A DNA stretch of 64,000 nt from Methylacidiphilum infernorum V4 (lineage in GTDB: Bacteria; Verrucomicrobiota; Verrucomicrobiia; Methylacidiphilales; Methylacidiphilaceae): positions 124,001 through 188,000 of the forward strand of contig NC_010794.1 in the NCBI RefSeq assembly GCF_000019665.1, in the 5' to 3' direction. The notes under the pieces are model-generated. The model was not told where the DNA came from. It was given only the letters and a program-made list of their open reading frames with translations, and searched no databases. Shown here piece after piece: positions 17,390 to 26,176 of this stretch (positions within the stretch are counted from its first letter, which is position 1; each line of letters starts with the position of its first letter). The position numbers and the translations under genes were made by a program.

Positions 17390-18475
17390 ATGAAAAGAGG
17401 AGAAGAACGGGTAGTAACAATAGAAAAAATCGTCTATGGGGGAGAAGGAATCGGAAAATTAGAAGAAGGGCTAGTCATTTTTGTTCCCTTTGCAGCTCCT
17501 GGAGATAAATTGCGGGTAGTGACCCGAGAAATTAAAAAAAGCTATGCTAGAGGTACGATAAAGCAGATCATTGAGAAGGGAAAAGGAAGGGTTGATCCAC
17601 CTTGTCCTTATTATGGTAAGTGTGGAGGCTGCCTCTACCAGCACCTTGATTATAATACAGAACTTTCGATTAAGCAGCAGCAGCTACTAGAAATATTCTT
17701 TGGCTTCATCAAAGATGAACCTTCTTTGATCGAACCGATCGTTGCTTCGCCCTCCCCCTACGGTTACCGCAATCGCATCAGTCTTCATGCTTACAGAGGG
17801 GTGGTGGGATTTTACGAAAGGGGATCGAACCGGATTGTCCCGCTGGAGTCCTGTCTTATTGCTTCGGAAGAGATCAATAGGCTATTGGCGGAGAAAATCA
17901 CCCAAGTCCAAGATCGGTGTTCTGAAAGGATAAGACATTTTTCCTTGCGGGAACCGACGATTCCGGGTTCTGGTTTTTACCAGGTCAATCGGTTTCTTTT
18001 AGAAAAACTCAAGGAGACGGTTAAAAAACTCATCAGTTCTAATATCTCCTTTATTATTGAAGGGTATTGTGGAGCAGGGTTTTTTACAGTCCCCTTGAGC
18101 CAAAGCGTAGAACGGCTGTATGCCATTGAAGCCAATCCTCAAAGCTTAGCGGAAGCAAAAAAACTGGGACTTCGCAATGTTGTATTTATTGAAGGAAAGG
18201 TAGAGGAGAAGATAGCCGATTGTTTTTCCCAAGTTGAAAAATCCAAGGCCGCCTATCTTTTTGATCCTCCGGAAGAGGGGCTGGCTCAAGAACTGCTCCT
18301 TTGGTTAATCGATCATCCTCTGCCGCAACTGGTGTATGTTTCTTGTAATCCTTTGACCTTAAAAAGAGATATCTTGAGGCTTGAAGAAAGCTACGTGCTT
18401 AAAAAAATAATTCCCCTAGATCTTTTCCCAAGAACACCCCAGATAGAATCCGTTGCCGTTTTGATGGCCAAATAA
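17390..18475 (+). CDS. RlmD-like 23S rRNA (uracil-5-)-methyltransferase
   Basis: A 361-residue TrmA/RlmD-family enzyme that makes 5-methyluridine in rRNA (possibly tRNA) using SAM. It opens with a TRAM RNA-binding domain (to about residue 60). Then comes the Fe-S cluster region CPYYGKCGGC with a further Cys at LESCLIA. The SAM domain contains EGYCGAGFFTVPL, and the end holds VSCNPLTLKRDI with the catalytic Cys. The DPP motif reads FDPPEEGL instead of the usual DPPRxG, and the protein is 60-70 residues shorter than RlmD of E. coli. The exact target is therefore uncertain. Confidence 0.85.
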   Translation: MKRGEERVVTIEKIVYGGEGIGKLEEGLVIFVPFAAPGDKLRVVTREIKKSYARGTIKQIIEKGKGRVDPPCPYYGKCGGCLYQHLDYNTELSIKQQQLLEIFFGFIKDEPSLIEPIVASPSPYGYRNRISLHAYRGVVGFYERGSNRIVPLESCLIASEEINRLLAEKITQVQDRCSERIRHFSLREPTIPGSGFYQVNRFLLEKLKETVKKLISSNISFIIEGYCGAGFFTVPLSQSVERLYAIEANPQSLAEAKKLGLRNVVFIEGKVEEKIADCFSQVEKSKAAYLFDPPEEGLAQELLLWLIDHPLPQLVYVSCNPLTLKRDILRLEESYVLKKIIPLDLFPRTPQIESVAVLMAK

Positions 18476-18502
18476 ATTCCTTTCTAACAAAAAAGGCCTT
18501 CT

Positions 18503-18540
18503 TCCCTATTCTAATTCGAGAAGGGAGATTTATTTTATTT
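18503..18540. terminator. Possible bidirectional terminator between convergent genes
   Basis: TCCC-TA-TTCT (18503-18512) pairs with AGAA-GGGA (18519-18526) around a six-base loop, with a two-base bulge, and a T-rich tract follows. It sits between the 3' ends of the RlmD-like gene and the minus-strand gene at 18530. Confidence 0.45.
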
Positions 18541-18943
18541 TCTTAACGATGTAACGAAGGAAGAGTCCGAAAATAGCAAGACTGAGGAGGAGTCCGCTTA
18601 AAAAACCCACTTTTTGATGCCAACAGAGATGTCCATGAGAAAATAAAGAAAAAATGAAGACCCCGGCTAAGGGTAAAAAGAAAAGAAGGAAGGGAAAAAT
18701 TAAAAACAAAAAGATTAAGACCCCATGGATTTTTTTTTCCTTGGAAGGGATAGTGATCGGTTTCCCCAAGCCTAGATCAATAATGAGTGGAGAATCTTTT
18801 TCTACCGTAGGTAGAATTTCTTCTTCATCTTCTCTTTCAAGGAAGTCGAAGTCCTTAAGATTTGTTCCTTCTGAATTTTTTTGAGCCGCTTCAAATTCGG
18901 CAATTTTATCTTTGGGATAGAAATCTTTTATCCGATTTTTCAT
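18530..18943 (-). CDS. Small membrane protein of unknown function
   Basis: 137 residues, no family recognised. The first 75 residues are hydrophilic and acidic (LEREDEEEILPTVEKD). Two membrane segments follow: VLIFLFLIFPFLLFFLPLAG and VGFLSGLLLSLAIFGLFLRY, separated by a short loop with two His and a Cys (SHGHLCWH). The C-terminus is Lys-rich, which predicts a cytoplasmic tail. It starts at ATG 18943 and faces the RlmD-like gene. I find no basis for a function. Confidence 0.6.
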   Translation of the reverse strand: MKNRIKDFYPKDKIAEFEAAQKNSEGTNLKDFDFLEREDEEEILPTVEKDSPLIIDLGLGKPITIPSKEKKIHGVLIFLFLIFPFLLFFLPLAGVFIFSLFSHGHLCWHQKVGFLSGLLLSLAIFGLFLRYIVKKIK

Positions 18944-18998
18944 AAACAGTTATATCAATATATAACGTATAGGATGAAGGAAAAGGGCTTCATTCCCA

Positions 18999-19574
18999 TT
19001 ACCCTGATGGATGTTGGCCTTCATTTAAGATTCCTCTTTTTCCCTGGACAAGTTGCTCTTGGATAGAAGCATAAATTTCAAAGGCGGTGCGGTCGAAAAG
19101 GCAAAAGATGACCTTTTGGGGAATCAAGTGGGATTCAAGAAATTCTAGAACGATTTTCCATGCGATCCTTGCCGCTTTTGCAATGGGAAACCCGTAAGCT
19201 CCCGTGCTGATTGCCGGAAAAGCCACGGAATGAGCTCCAAGTTCATGGGCACGGAGTAGGGCCTGGTGGTAGCAGGAAGCAAGAAGTTCTTCTTCCTTTG
19301 CTTGGCCTCCTTGCCAAACGGGACCTACGGCATGAATGATCCATTTGGCCTGGAGGTTAAACCCGGGGGTAACTTTAGCCTGGCCCGTAGGGCAACCCTT
19401 TAACTGGGCACAAGCTTCAGCCAGTTTTGGCCCTGCTGCTCTATGGATGGCTCCATCGACACCCCCACCTTTAACAAGCCGCGTATTTGCTGCGTTGACA
19501 ACCGCATCCACTTTGAGCTTTGTGATATCACCTTGAACCAGCTCGATCCGTTTGATCACATCCTCTATCCCCAT
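18999..19574 (-). CDS. Macrodomain protein (ADP-ribose / O-acetyl-ADP-ribose binding)
   Basis: About 191 residues forming one macrodomain. The ligand loops are clear: DAVVNAANTRLVKGGGVDG (catalytic Asn and Gly-rich loop), AIHRAAG, and FPAISTGAYGFP. These match the MacroD/YmdB type, which hydrolyses O-acetyl-ADP-ribose or removes mono-ADP-ribose from proteins. I prefer ATG 19574; a TTG at 19580 is in frame. It is a single gene next to a decayed Fic toxin locus. Macrodomains can undo ADP-ribosylation, not AMPylation, so a link is not implied. Confidence 0.92.
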   Translation of the reverse strand: MGIEDVIKRIELVQGDITKLKVDAVVNAANTRLVKGGGVDGAIHRAAGPKLAEACAQLKGCPTGQAKVTPGFNLQAKWIIHAVGPVWQGGQAKEEELLASCYHQALLRAHELGAHSVAFPAISTGAYGFPIAKAARIAWKIVLEFLESHLIPQKVIFCLFDRTAFEIYASIQEQLVQGKRGILNEGQHPSG

Positions 19575-19580
19575 GTACAA

Positions 19581-20003
19581 AACTAATAGGTTTTTAGCCC
19601 GGTGTTCAAAAAAATTATTTTTTATTCCAAGTATTTTTTAGGAACAAGCAGCTTTCTAGGAATTGCTTGGAAGATATTGGAGGATAAAGAGTATGCTTCC
19701 CTTGAAAGAAAAGCTACTTGCCCTGTCCAGAAGAGCATCCGGAATAGCAAGAAGCCCTTTGCCGTGTAATTTTGGCCGAGGCACTTTTGGAATTAACTTC
19801 GGCTGTCAGCTCCCCTGGTTAGCTACTGGGAAGAATGGAGGGGGTTACAGTAGCTTAAGCAACCGGGCTTTTTTCCCATGGCAGCCTGTTGTTCATTTCC
19901 CGGGAGTATCGGTGAATCCCAAAGGAGATCTGTTTTCCAGGGAAAAGGCTAGGGAACGACACGAAAAAATTTTTACTTGGGAATATGGCCTTAAAGTAAT
20001 CGG
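19581..20003. other. Region without a supportable gene, before the Fic remnant
   Basis: A plus-strand open frame covers 19663-20118, but its composition and sequence match nothing I recognise. It runs into the decayed antitoxin in another frame. I regard it as non-coding or as the debris of an older gene. Confidence 0.4.
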
Positions 20004-20160
20004 GTGGTTTGTAGGGAAAGGAAAAAAAAGAGAAAGACCGATGAGCGCGCGCTGCCAAGGCCAAAACGACGTGACGCCCTGGAGAATGCGATTGCCTCGG
20101 CTGCAATCGAAAGGCTAGGAATCGACCAGCTAAGTAGGGAAAAGCTTGAATGTGCCGATC
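20004..20160 (+). pseudogene. Remnant of VbhA-like Fic antitoxin
   Basis: From about 20069 the frame reads RRDALENAIASAAIERLG, then LSREKLECADRSLSG. This fits the small class I Fic antitoxins (VbhA type), whose helix carries S-x-x-x-E-G: here it is SAAIER, with Gly replaced by Arg. It directly precedes and overlaps the Fic toxin remnant, the normal gene order. No clean start, and the frame runs on into non-homologous sequence, so I call it broken. Confidence 0.6.
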
Positions 20161-20760
20161 GATCCCTTTCCGGGGTTCCCGGAGAGAGAGAAAAAAAAGA
20201 ACTGCGCCATGGATCCACCCCTTCTGTTACGGAATTCCGCCGGGGTTAAGTCACAACAAGCCTTGGACCGAATAGAGAGCCTATGCTTCCTTGGGAGAGC
20301 TTGCGAGCTTTTCCAGTTAGCAATTGTAAAAAATTCGACATGAACCATCTCCTGGCAATCCACCAATTTCTTTTTGGCGGCGTATACCCCTGGGCTGGAG
20401 AGCTGTGCAAGCTTACCATAACCCAAGGCGACCCCTTTTTTGCCGGTGAAGCGGCTGTGAGAGGGCGGCTGCCGTTCTCTTCAGCAGGCTAGCCGAAGAA
20501 AGAAGCTTGGCTGGCCTTGGCAAAGTCGACTTTTGCAAGCGGGCAAGCCAGCACCTTGGAGAGATTAATGTCCTTCATCCCTCTTGAGAAAAAATGGACG
20601 AACCCAGAGAGAGCCTTCCTAGAACAGCTTGTCCGCAATAGGGGCTACGGTATCCATTGGAAAGGGCTCACAGCTTTTTAAATGAAAGAAGCCCCGGTAG
20701 CCGCATGCGAAGGGGGCTCAAGACCGCTTTCTTTAATTACCCACCAGCGCCTCTCTTGCG
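20146..20760 (+). pseudogene. Frameshifted Fic toxin (class I, VbhT-like)
   Basis: Pieces of one Fic protein are spread over three frames. Frame of 20146: MDPPLLLRNSAGVKSQQALDR (from about 20209). Frame of 20283: FDMNHLLAIHQFLFGG then VYPWAGEL (about 20335-20460). Next is RLAEERSLAGLGKVDF to INVLHP (20486-20581). This is broken by a TGA at 20585-20587, then NGRTQRE resumes in a third frame at 20593. A possible C-terminal piece (MKEAPVAACEGG) follows at about 20683. Together they restore the Fic order including H-P and N-G-R of the active site. At least three frame changes and a stop make it non-functional. It pairs with the antitoxin remnant just upstream. Confidence 0.75.
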
Positions 20761-21049
20761 TTGAAATTCCCTAGGATTTATAAAGGAGCCGTGAGGGAGC
20801 TATTGTTAAAAGGGCTGGGCGGGGTCCAAAGACCAGATTGAGATACCGGGCCGAAATTGGCGGTTCTGCCTCTGCGTGCCGGTGCATGCGAACATCAGTT
20901 GGTTACACCGCTATTGCATCTTGGATTCTGCATGGACTCGATGTATGATTCTAATAGCCCACCGACTTTGAACCTCCCGGCAGCTATTCTTTAGCCTCTG
21001 CTCAAGCCTTTGTAGCCGGCCTGGCGATAGAGAGCCTGTAAGCTTTCTT

Positions 21050-21841
21050 TTAGCTGCGTACCGGGCTCTGTTTTGGCATGGGCTTGATGGCCGTGATCGT
21101 TGCCGATACCACGTAATCTTCAGCCTTCAGTTCCGAAGCCCAGTGCTGGATGAACTGCCGGCTTTCAGGCTTGATTTTTACATCTATCTTTTCAAAACCC
21201 GCAGCGGCTAGCCCCTCCTCGATCTCAGGGACGGTTAATGCCCCGGCAATACAACAGCCAAGAAGTTCTGGATCCTGTTTCATCGCCTCGGGAAGCGGAC
21301 CGGTGGCAACCACGTCAGAAATCGCCAGCCGTCCCCCTGGCTTAAGGACTCGGAAGGCTTCGGAAAAAACCTTCTGTTTTTCGGCTGAAAGATTAATGAC
21401 GCAGTTAGAGATAATGACATCGATTGTAGCGTCGCCCACCGGAAGGTGCTCGATCTTTCCAAGACGGAATTCGACGTTGGTGTAATGGCCTAGGAGAGCG
21501 TTTGCTTGTGCCCTGGCTACCATCTCCGGAGTCATGTCAACGCCAATTACCTTGCCGCTTTCACCGACTTGGCGGGCAGCTAAAAAGCAGTCAAAGCCGC
21601 CGCCACTACCCAGGTCGAGGACGGTTTCTCCTTCCTTGAGGGAGGCGCTGCTTAGGGGATTCCCGCACCCTAGCCCCATTTCGGCCCCTTCGGGAACAGA
21701 TTGCAGCTCTTCATGGGAATACCCCAACTCTTCAGCTTTTGTGGACGCAACCGCCGGTTTCCCGCAACATCCCCCTGTGGTCTTTGCCACTTGCGCGTAG
21801 AACTGGCGAACGAAATCTTGAGTTGCCTCAGATGTTTTCAT
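21050..21841 (-). CDS. arsM: Arsenite S-adenosylmethionine methyltransferase ArsM
   Basis: ArsM methylates As(III) in the cytoplasm to methylated, partly volatile arsenicals. About 263 residues from ATG 21841 (MKTSEATQDF). The SAM motif VLDLGSGGGFDCFLAA is followed by GVDMTPEMV. The arsenic-binding Cys residues expected for the family are present in CCGK, GLGCGNP, ISNCVINL and LLGCCIAGAL. A 21-residue N-terminal extension to 21904 is possible but passes through the promoter region described below and is unlikely. No arsR, arsB or arsC lies nearby, so it appears to be a stand-alone resistance gene. Confidence 0.94.
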   Translation of the reverse strand: MKTSEATQDFVRQFYAQVAKTTGGCCGKPAVASTKAEELGYSHEELQSVPEGAEMGLGCGNPLSSASLKEGETVLDLGSGGGFDCFLAARQVGESGKVIGVDMTPEMVARAQANALLGHYTNVEFRLGKIEHLPVGDATIDVIISNCVINLSAEKQKVFSEAFRVLKPGGRLAISDVVATGPLPEAMKQDPELLGCCIAGALTVPEIEEGLAAAGFEKIDVKIKPESRQFIQHWASELKAEDYVVSATITAIKPMPKQSPVRS

Positions 21842-21847
21842 ATTTCT

Positions 21848-21886
21848 AGTATGGCAGAAATATAATCCAATGTCAATTGATTGGAT
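21848..21886 (-). promoter_or_regulatory. arsM promoter with palindromic operator
   Basis: On the minus strand TTGACA (21876-21871), a 17-base spacer and CATACT (21853-21848) form a good sigma-70 promoter. The expected transcription start falls on or within a base or two of the arsM ATG at 21841, suggesting a leaderless mRNA. A 7-bp inverted repeat, ATCCAAT-8-ATTGGAT (21865-21886), straddles the -35, a suitable place for a repressor such as an ArsR-type protein. Confidence 0.55.
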
Positions 21887-22089
21887 ATTTTCAAGAGAGT
21901 TCAAGAACTTCTATTTCTTTAAGAAGATGGAATTGAAAGAGTCGGTAGGTTAGCTCGGCATGTCAATCGTGAGCTTAAGCGGTCCGGCGAATCATTCTCC
22001 AAGGGGGTGTTCCATAAAAAAGGGAACAATCCGCGGGCCTTTTGGTAGAATCCCATCCGTTTAAGCAGGATTGAGCCGACACTGAAGAA

Positions 22090-22806
22090 CTAAGGCTCAT
22101 TCTTGGGCACAAATTCGAGAAAGTATTGGTAGGGTAAAAAACCATGCTTTTTAAGCAATTTGTAACCGGCGAGTTTGAATTCGGCTATTGCAGTTTCTTC
22201 TGAAAGCCGATGCTTTCGAGGTGGTCCATAAGGGGCATGAGGATAAAAATCGATCAAGACAATCTTTCCTCCTTTTTTGAGAGACGAGGAAAGTTTCTTC
22301 AAATAGGCTATCCTGTTGTCTATGTGGTGATAAACTTCACAGAGAAAGATGATGTTGACCGATTGGCTTTCCAAACTGGGATTGCCAGGTTGCACCTGCT
22401 TGACGACAACATTTTTAAGTTTCTTCTCTTTGACTTCTTTTTTTAGGTACTTGATCATGGCGGGTTCCGAATCTAATGCGTATACCGTCCCCTTTTCTCC
22501 TACCTCTTTAGAAAATCGCCTCGTGAAATAGCCCGTTCCCGCACCCAAGTCGGCAATGCTGTAGCCGGGTTTAATGTCAAGGGCTTCAACAACACGATCC
22601 GGCTTTTGCCACTTATCTCTTTGTCGAGATTCAAATATCTGGGCATAATGTTCTACATCATGAAAACTGTGATGGTAGCCTTCCTTGGCTTTTTGCTGAA
22701 TGCTCTCCTTGTCCATTTCTTGACCCAAGGCGAGGGATAAGCCCAAGCAGGGGATGAGGAAAAGAACCCAAAAGAAAAATTTTATCGGATAAACACTCGG
22801 TATCAT
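22090..22806 (-). CDS. Class I SAM methyltransferase with a signal peptide
   Basis: 238 residues. The N-terminus is a hydrophobic export signal (FFFWVLFLIPCLGLSLALG) with a likely cleavage before QEMDK. Next is a YAQIFESRQRDKWQKP segment and a Rossmann methyltransferase domain: IADLGAGTGYFTRRF (motif I), ALDSEPAMI (motif II), CEVYHHI, and GGKIVLIDFYP. Similar signal-bearing methyltransferases are known in other bacteria, but their substrate and SAM source outside the cytoplasm are unclear. It may remain membrane-tethered. It stands alone on the minus strand. Confidence 0.82.
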   Translation of the reverse strand: MIPSVYPIKFFFWVLFLIPCLGLSLALGQEMDKESIQQKAKEGYHHSFHDVEHYAQIFESRQRDKWQKPDRVVEALDIKPGYSIADLGAGTGYFTRRFSKEVGEKGTVYALDSEPAMIKYLKKEVKEKKLKNVVVKQVQPGNPSLESQSVNIIFLCEVYHHIDNRIAYLKKLSSSLKKGGKIVLIDFYPHAPYGPPRKHRLSEETAIAEFKLAGYKLLKKHGFLPYQYFLEFVPKNEP

Positions 22807-23365
22807 TCCTTTGTTTTAAACTATTTCCTATTGTCCTGACAACCTTTATTTAATTTAGAGTGGAAGCTGCAGGCGTTTTTCAAGGGTATCTTTGGCCGTC
22901 AAAGTTCAAGCTTGGAGTCTTGCCGATGGCCGATCTTTGATCTGTATATTGACAAGCAAGTTGACTCGGCCATTTTCTAACCGGTAATGATCGTGGATTC
23001 ATTTTTAATATTTGAAGATAGAAAATTGGAGCCGATAGTATGGGGAGGGAGGATATCCTTTGGTTATCCTATAACCCATTTCTCCATCCCTGGCACTTCA
23101 TCGCTTTGCTTTTTTTACTTAAAAGATCGAGGTCCCATTACGACCCGCTTTTCTCATGGCCGGTTTGTAAACCTTCTTCTGTTATCGTTGGGTCCTTTCT
23201 AGGGCAATAAAGAAAAAAGCCGGTTGCGATCGTTCTCTTTACAGGAGAACCCTTGGGACTGCGGCGGACAAAAAATTTATGAGGAAGGGAGTTAAAAATA
23301 TTTCCATATAACTAGAAATAATGAATAATAGAGGAAAACCTTGAGGAGCCGATCCTTTCTTATCC
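22807..23365. other. Intergenic region between divergent genes
   Basis: 559 bases between the signal-bearing methyltransferase and the barrel protein. The only open frame (22987-23202) has no recognisable homology and no clear ribosome-binding site. It presumably holds the two divergent promoters. I see no riboswitch or repeat. Confidence 0.5.
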
Positions 23366-24241
23366 ATGAAACCGATTTGCGATTTTAGGAAATCCCATGT
23401 TCTTGGGTTAAGAAATTCTTTTTTGATCCTCGTTCTTTTTCTTGGATTTTGGAATTTTTTTGTTCATGCCCAAGCTGGAATCAAGGATCTAAGCGAGATC
23501 GAGGCCAGCAAGGATCTTGTTTTAAAAGAAGAAAATCTCAAACAAGATTGGACAAAAGATCTCTTTCTAGGGGTGTTTTCAGGGGGATTCTGGCCATCGG
23601 TTTCAAGGACATCTTCTACCACCTTTTATCCTTCAGGCAGGGAGGTCCATTCTCAAGGGTACAGCCAATCCCATTCCGGTTATTTTGGAGGACTTTATGT
23701 CGGTTATGATTTAAAGGAAGCAGCCCTGGCTCTATGTGCCGATAAAAAATGGAAAATGATTCCCTTTGTGGCTTGCATCTTTAACTATGGTCAGATCAGC
23801 AGTTCAGGTTTTTCTTATGATGGGCTCTCTCCTTATCCCTCTTTTTCCAATGCCAGCAGTCAGTCCTTTATCCCTGAAATAGCAGCAGGGGTTAACTTTT
23901 CCAACACGACGCGATTTGTCCCTTTTGTGGGTATAACCTTGGGTGCGGCTTTAAATTGGCTTACCGATCCGGCTGTGATCAGTCCACAGGGTGAATCCCT
24001 TTTAGCACCCAATCAGACCGCTTTTGCCTTGGCATGGACATCGAAGTTAATTGCGGGAATGGCCTTTAGGCTTGCCCCGCATTGGGATCTTCTCATTGCC
24101 TATACGACGAGGTTTATTTCCCCACAGGATTTTAACCTGAAGGGAGAAACGCCCGGGGGAGTGTCTTCAGTTGTTGCCCATTTGGGATGGTACCAGGATT
24201 TTGAAGGTTGGGGAGCTATTCAATATAACTTTTGGCCCTAA
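23366..24241 (+). CDS. Predicted outer-membrane beta-barrel protein
   Basis: 291 residues. A signal segment (LILVLFLGFWNFFVHAQA) is followed by a short charged linker. The remainder alternates polar and hydrophobic residues with many Gly, Ser and aromatics (GYFGGLYVGYDL, FVPFVGITLGAAL, HWDLLIAYTTRFI). It ends in an aromatic-rich strand (WGAIQYNFWP). This is the look of an 8-stranded OmpW/OmpA-type barrel, but no specific family signature is visible. It stands as a single gene. Function unknown. Confidence 0.65.
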   Translation: MKPICDFRKSHVLGLRNSFLILVLFLGFWNFFVHAQAGIKDLSEIEASKDLVLKEENLKQDWTKDLFLGVFSGGFWPSVSRTSSTTFYPSGREVHSQGYSQSHSGYFGGLYVGYDLKEAALALCADKKWKMIPFVACIFNYGQISSSGFSYDGLSPYPSFSNASSQSFIPEIAAGVNFSNTTRFVPFVGITLGAALNWLTDPAVISPQGESLLAPNQTAFALAWTSKLIAGMAFRLAPHWDLLIAYTTRFISPQDFNLKGETPGGVSSVVAHLGWYQDFEGWGAIQYNFWP

Positions 24242-25306
24242 GAGAAAAAGGAGCATGACTGGTTTTAAAAGGGGGATGAATAAGCCTTTTTTACTCCTTG
24301 CTCCATCCCCGGCTCTTCTCAAGGTTGCCGACTGCCTACTATGGCAGGGCTTCGAACCCTGTCGTGAACAGCCCGCTGTCAGTGACTTGGCTGCGTCGGG
24401 TGGAATAGGTTGCAGATCGCTTGTGGTTTAAGGCATGGGTTTGCACATTAAATCGCTTAATTCGAAAGAGATGTAAAAGCCTTATCTATATTATTAGCCT
24501 ATATCCCTATTTTTATCCTTATTAAGAAAAATCACCTAATAGGAAGGAACTAGGACTAAGAAAAAAAGACGAATCACCCATGTCGATCGTATCCTTTTTG
24601 TTGATCTTAGGATGACAACCGCTTGGAACCGAGCTCGCTTCCCTTTAAGAAATTCCGTCAAAATCTTAAGTTCCCTTTCTTTTTCAGCCACTCTTCAAGA
24701 AGGAAAAAGGTTTTCAATGCAAAGGACAAAGCAACCGGCTCTCTTTCCTGGGATCTACCCAGCCATTCATTAGCTTCTTCTTTGAGAAAATCTAAAGCAA
24801 GAAAAGAAAGCCCGCTTTCTCTATTTCCAAAAACCTTAACAAGGTAAACTTAGCCAAGTCACCAACCAATATGGGACTACCTCCTAGTCGTCATCGATTT
24901 TCTTTTCTTAAAACCAAACAAATAAAGGAAGTGCTCCTCTTATAAGTTCGCTAAAGGTTGGCTTCTCCAAGACTGCAAGAAGCTAGTCCAATTCCTGAAA
25001 AAGAATGGATGGTAGCCATTGCAGCAATCCTACGATCTTTTTGGCTTGTACAGAAACCACCGTGGTGCCGTTGATCGTGTAAAGCATCTGATCTCCGCCA
25101 GAATGTCTGGCTTGGCCACCCAGTCGCCCGATCCTGTCAAGAACCTTGCTTGGCTGCTGTTTTTACTGTATTGCTTTACGTGCGGAGGGAAGAAAGTGAA
25201 ACCCATGCGGCTGGCTCGGCCTTGCAACGATTTATTTTTTTCAAGGAAAAAAGAGAAGTATTGGAGTCAAAATTGTGTTTATTTGGTTTGCTCGTTTGCG
25301 CAAACC
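24242..25306. other. Gene-poor accessory region
   Basis: About 1.07 kb without a supportable gene. A hairpin with the shape of a tRNA T-arm lies at 24345-24361 without the rest of a tRNA. A short stretch at 24871-24942 (GLPPSRHRFSFLKTKQIKEVL) recalls the N-terminus of RnpA but stops at once. The segment probably contains old gene debris. Confidence 0.45.
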
Positions 25307-26176
25307 CTATGACCGATTCTTCTTCTGCCAATCAACAACATTATTTACTGCTGCCCGCACGACCCCCCAACAGATTGTGCAAGTGTCCTTATCTGGCTGC
25401 ATCTCCATCTCACGTTGTTTTTTGGGGTGAACAATGTTTCTGTACTCGCGCAATATGCGACTAAAGTCATTTACATGCTTCCGAATCCACCCGCGTTTGT
25501 GGGCCACGTTGATCAAATCATTTAAGGTCCAATCGCAAAAATCTTTAGGTTGTCCTTTCCTGTCCTTGGGGGAAGCACTTGAGCGATTGGCTTCCTCTGG
25601 ATTGGCTTCAGCCACCGCAAGCAAAACGCCTTCAAGCAGGCTTCCCATCATCACCAATGCGGCCACGTAAGCACCAGAATCCACGCATTTTCTAACTTCT
25701 ATCCATCGTTCGTGCAAAATATCCCTAAGCAGTTGATCATTCGTCAAAGGCGTAAAATCTGGAGGATCTAAAAATCCAAGCGGATTTTCTGGATCCTTAA
25801 TCAGTCCTGGTTCTCTATCGATCAACTGAGGCTTGATACCGTCAAGTTTTATTTCGTAGCCTTCGACAATGAGCATTTTGTTCAGCTTGGTTACGACTTC
25901 TTCAACTTTCTTGGGATCGCCCCCATACCCACGCGGATCAGCAAGGCTCAGAATTGTATTCTCGATGTTTCCCGGGAATTGGGATGCTGTTAGCAACGTT
26001 TGGCATATCCACTCCTGTAGGGCATCTCTATCAGCATTAGAGTGGCGTTTAATTGTCATTACCCATAGAGGACCAGGATCCTCGATGCTACATATAATAC
26101 CAGCCAGAGAATGTAAGGTACCTATATCCCACTTCTTCATTTTCTTGCTGTCTTGGACCTCCTTAGTCCTCTCCAT
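25307..26176 (-). CDS. HEPN-domain protein, abortive-infection-like
   Basis: About 289 residues from ATG 26176 (a TTG at 26185 is in frame). The C-terminal ~120 residues are helical and contain LLEGVLLAVAE, TLNDLINVAHKRGWI and ILREYRNIVHP. The last carries an R-x6-H pattern typical of HEPN RNase domains in abortive-infection (AbiJ-like) and related proteins. The N-terminal part (about 1-150) is of unknown type and may sense the trigger. It is a single gene without a visible partner, near an MNT/HEPN pair and an HNH-like gene. A defence role is likely but inferred from family and context. Confidence 0.65.
   Translation of the reverse strand: MERTKEVQDSKKMKKWDIGTLHSLAGIICSIEDPGPLWVMTIKRHSNADRDALQEWICQTLLTASQFPGNIENTILSLADPRGYGGDPKKVEEVVTKLNKMLIVEGYEIKLDGIKPQLIDREPGLIKDPENPLGFLDPPDFTPLTNDQLLRDILHERWIEVRKCVDSGAYVAALVMMGSLLEGVLLAVAEANPEEANRSSASPKDRKGQPKDFCDWTLNDLINVAHKRGWIRKHVNDFSRILREYRNIVHPKKQREMEMQPDKDTCTICWGVVRAAVNNVVDWQKKNRS

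Noticed and set aside
20761-21049. Gene between the Fic remnant and arsM
   Set aside because: All frames are broken and no motif is seen; probably further debris of the decayed locus.
22987-23202. 71-codon open frame between divergent genes
   Set aside because: No ribosome-binding site or recognisable sequence; chance frame in AT-rich DNA.
24345-24361. Hairpin CAGGG-CTTCGAA-CCCTG that resembles a tRNA T-arm
   Set aside because: No acceptor, D- or anticodon arms can be folded around it, and no CCA-proximal pairing exists. At most a tRNA scrap or chance.
24871-24942. Short RnpA-like N-terminus (GLPPSRHRFSFLKTKQIKEVL)
   Set aside because: The similarity is brief, the frame stops at once, and the diagnostic RNR motif is absent; also no rpmH is adjacent.
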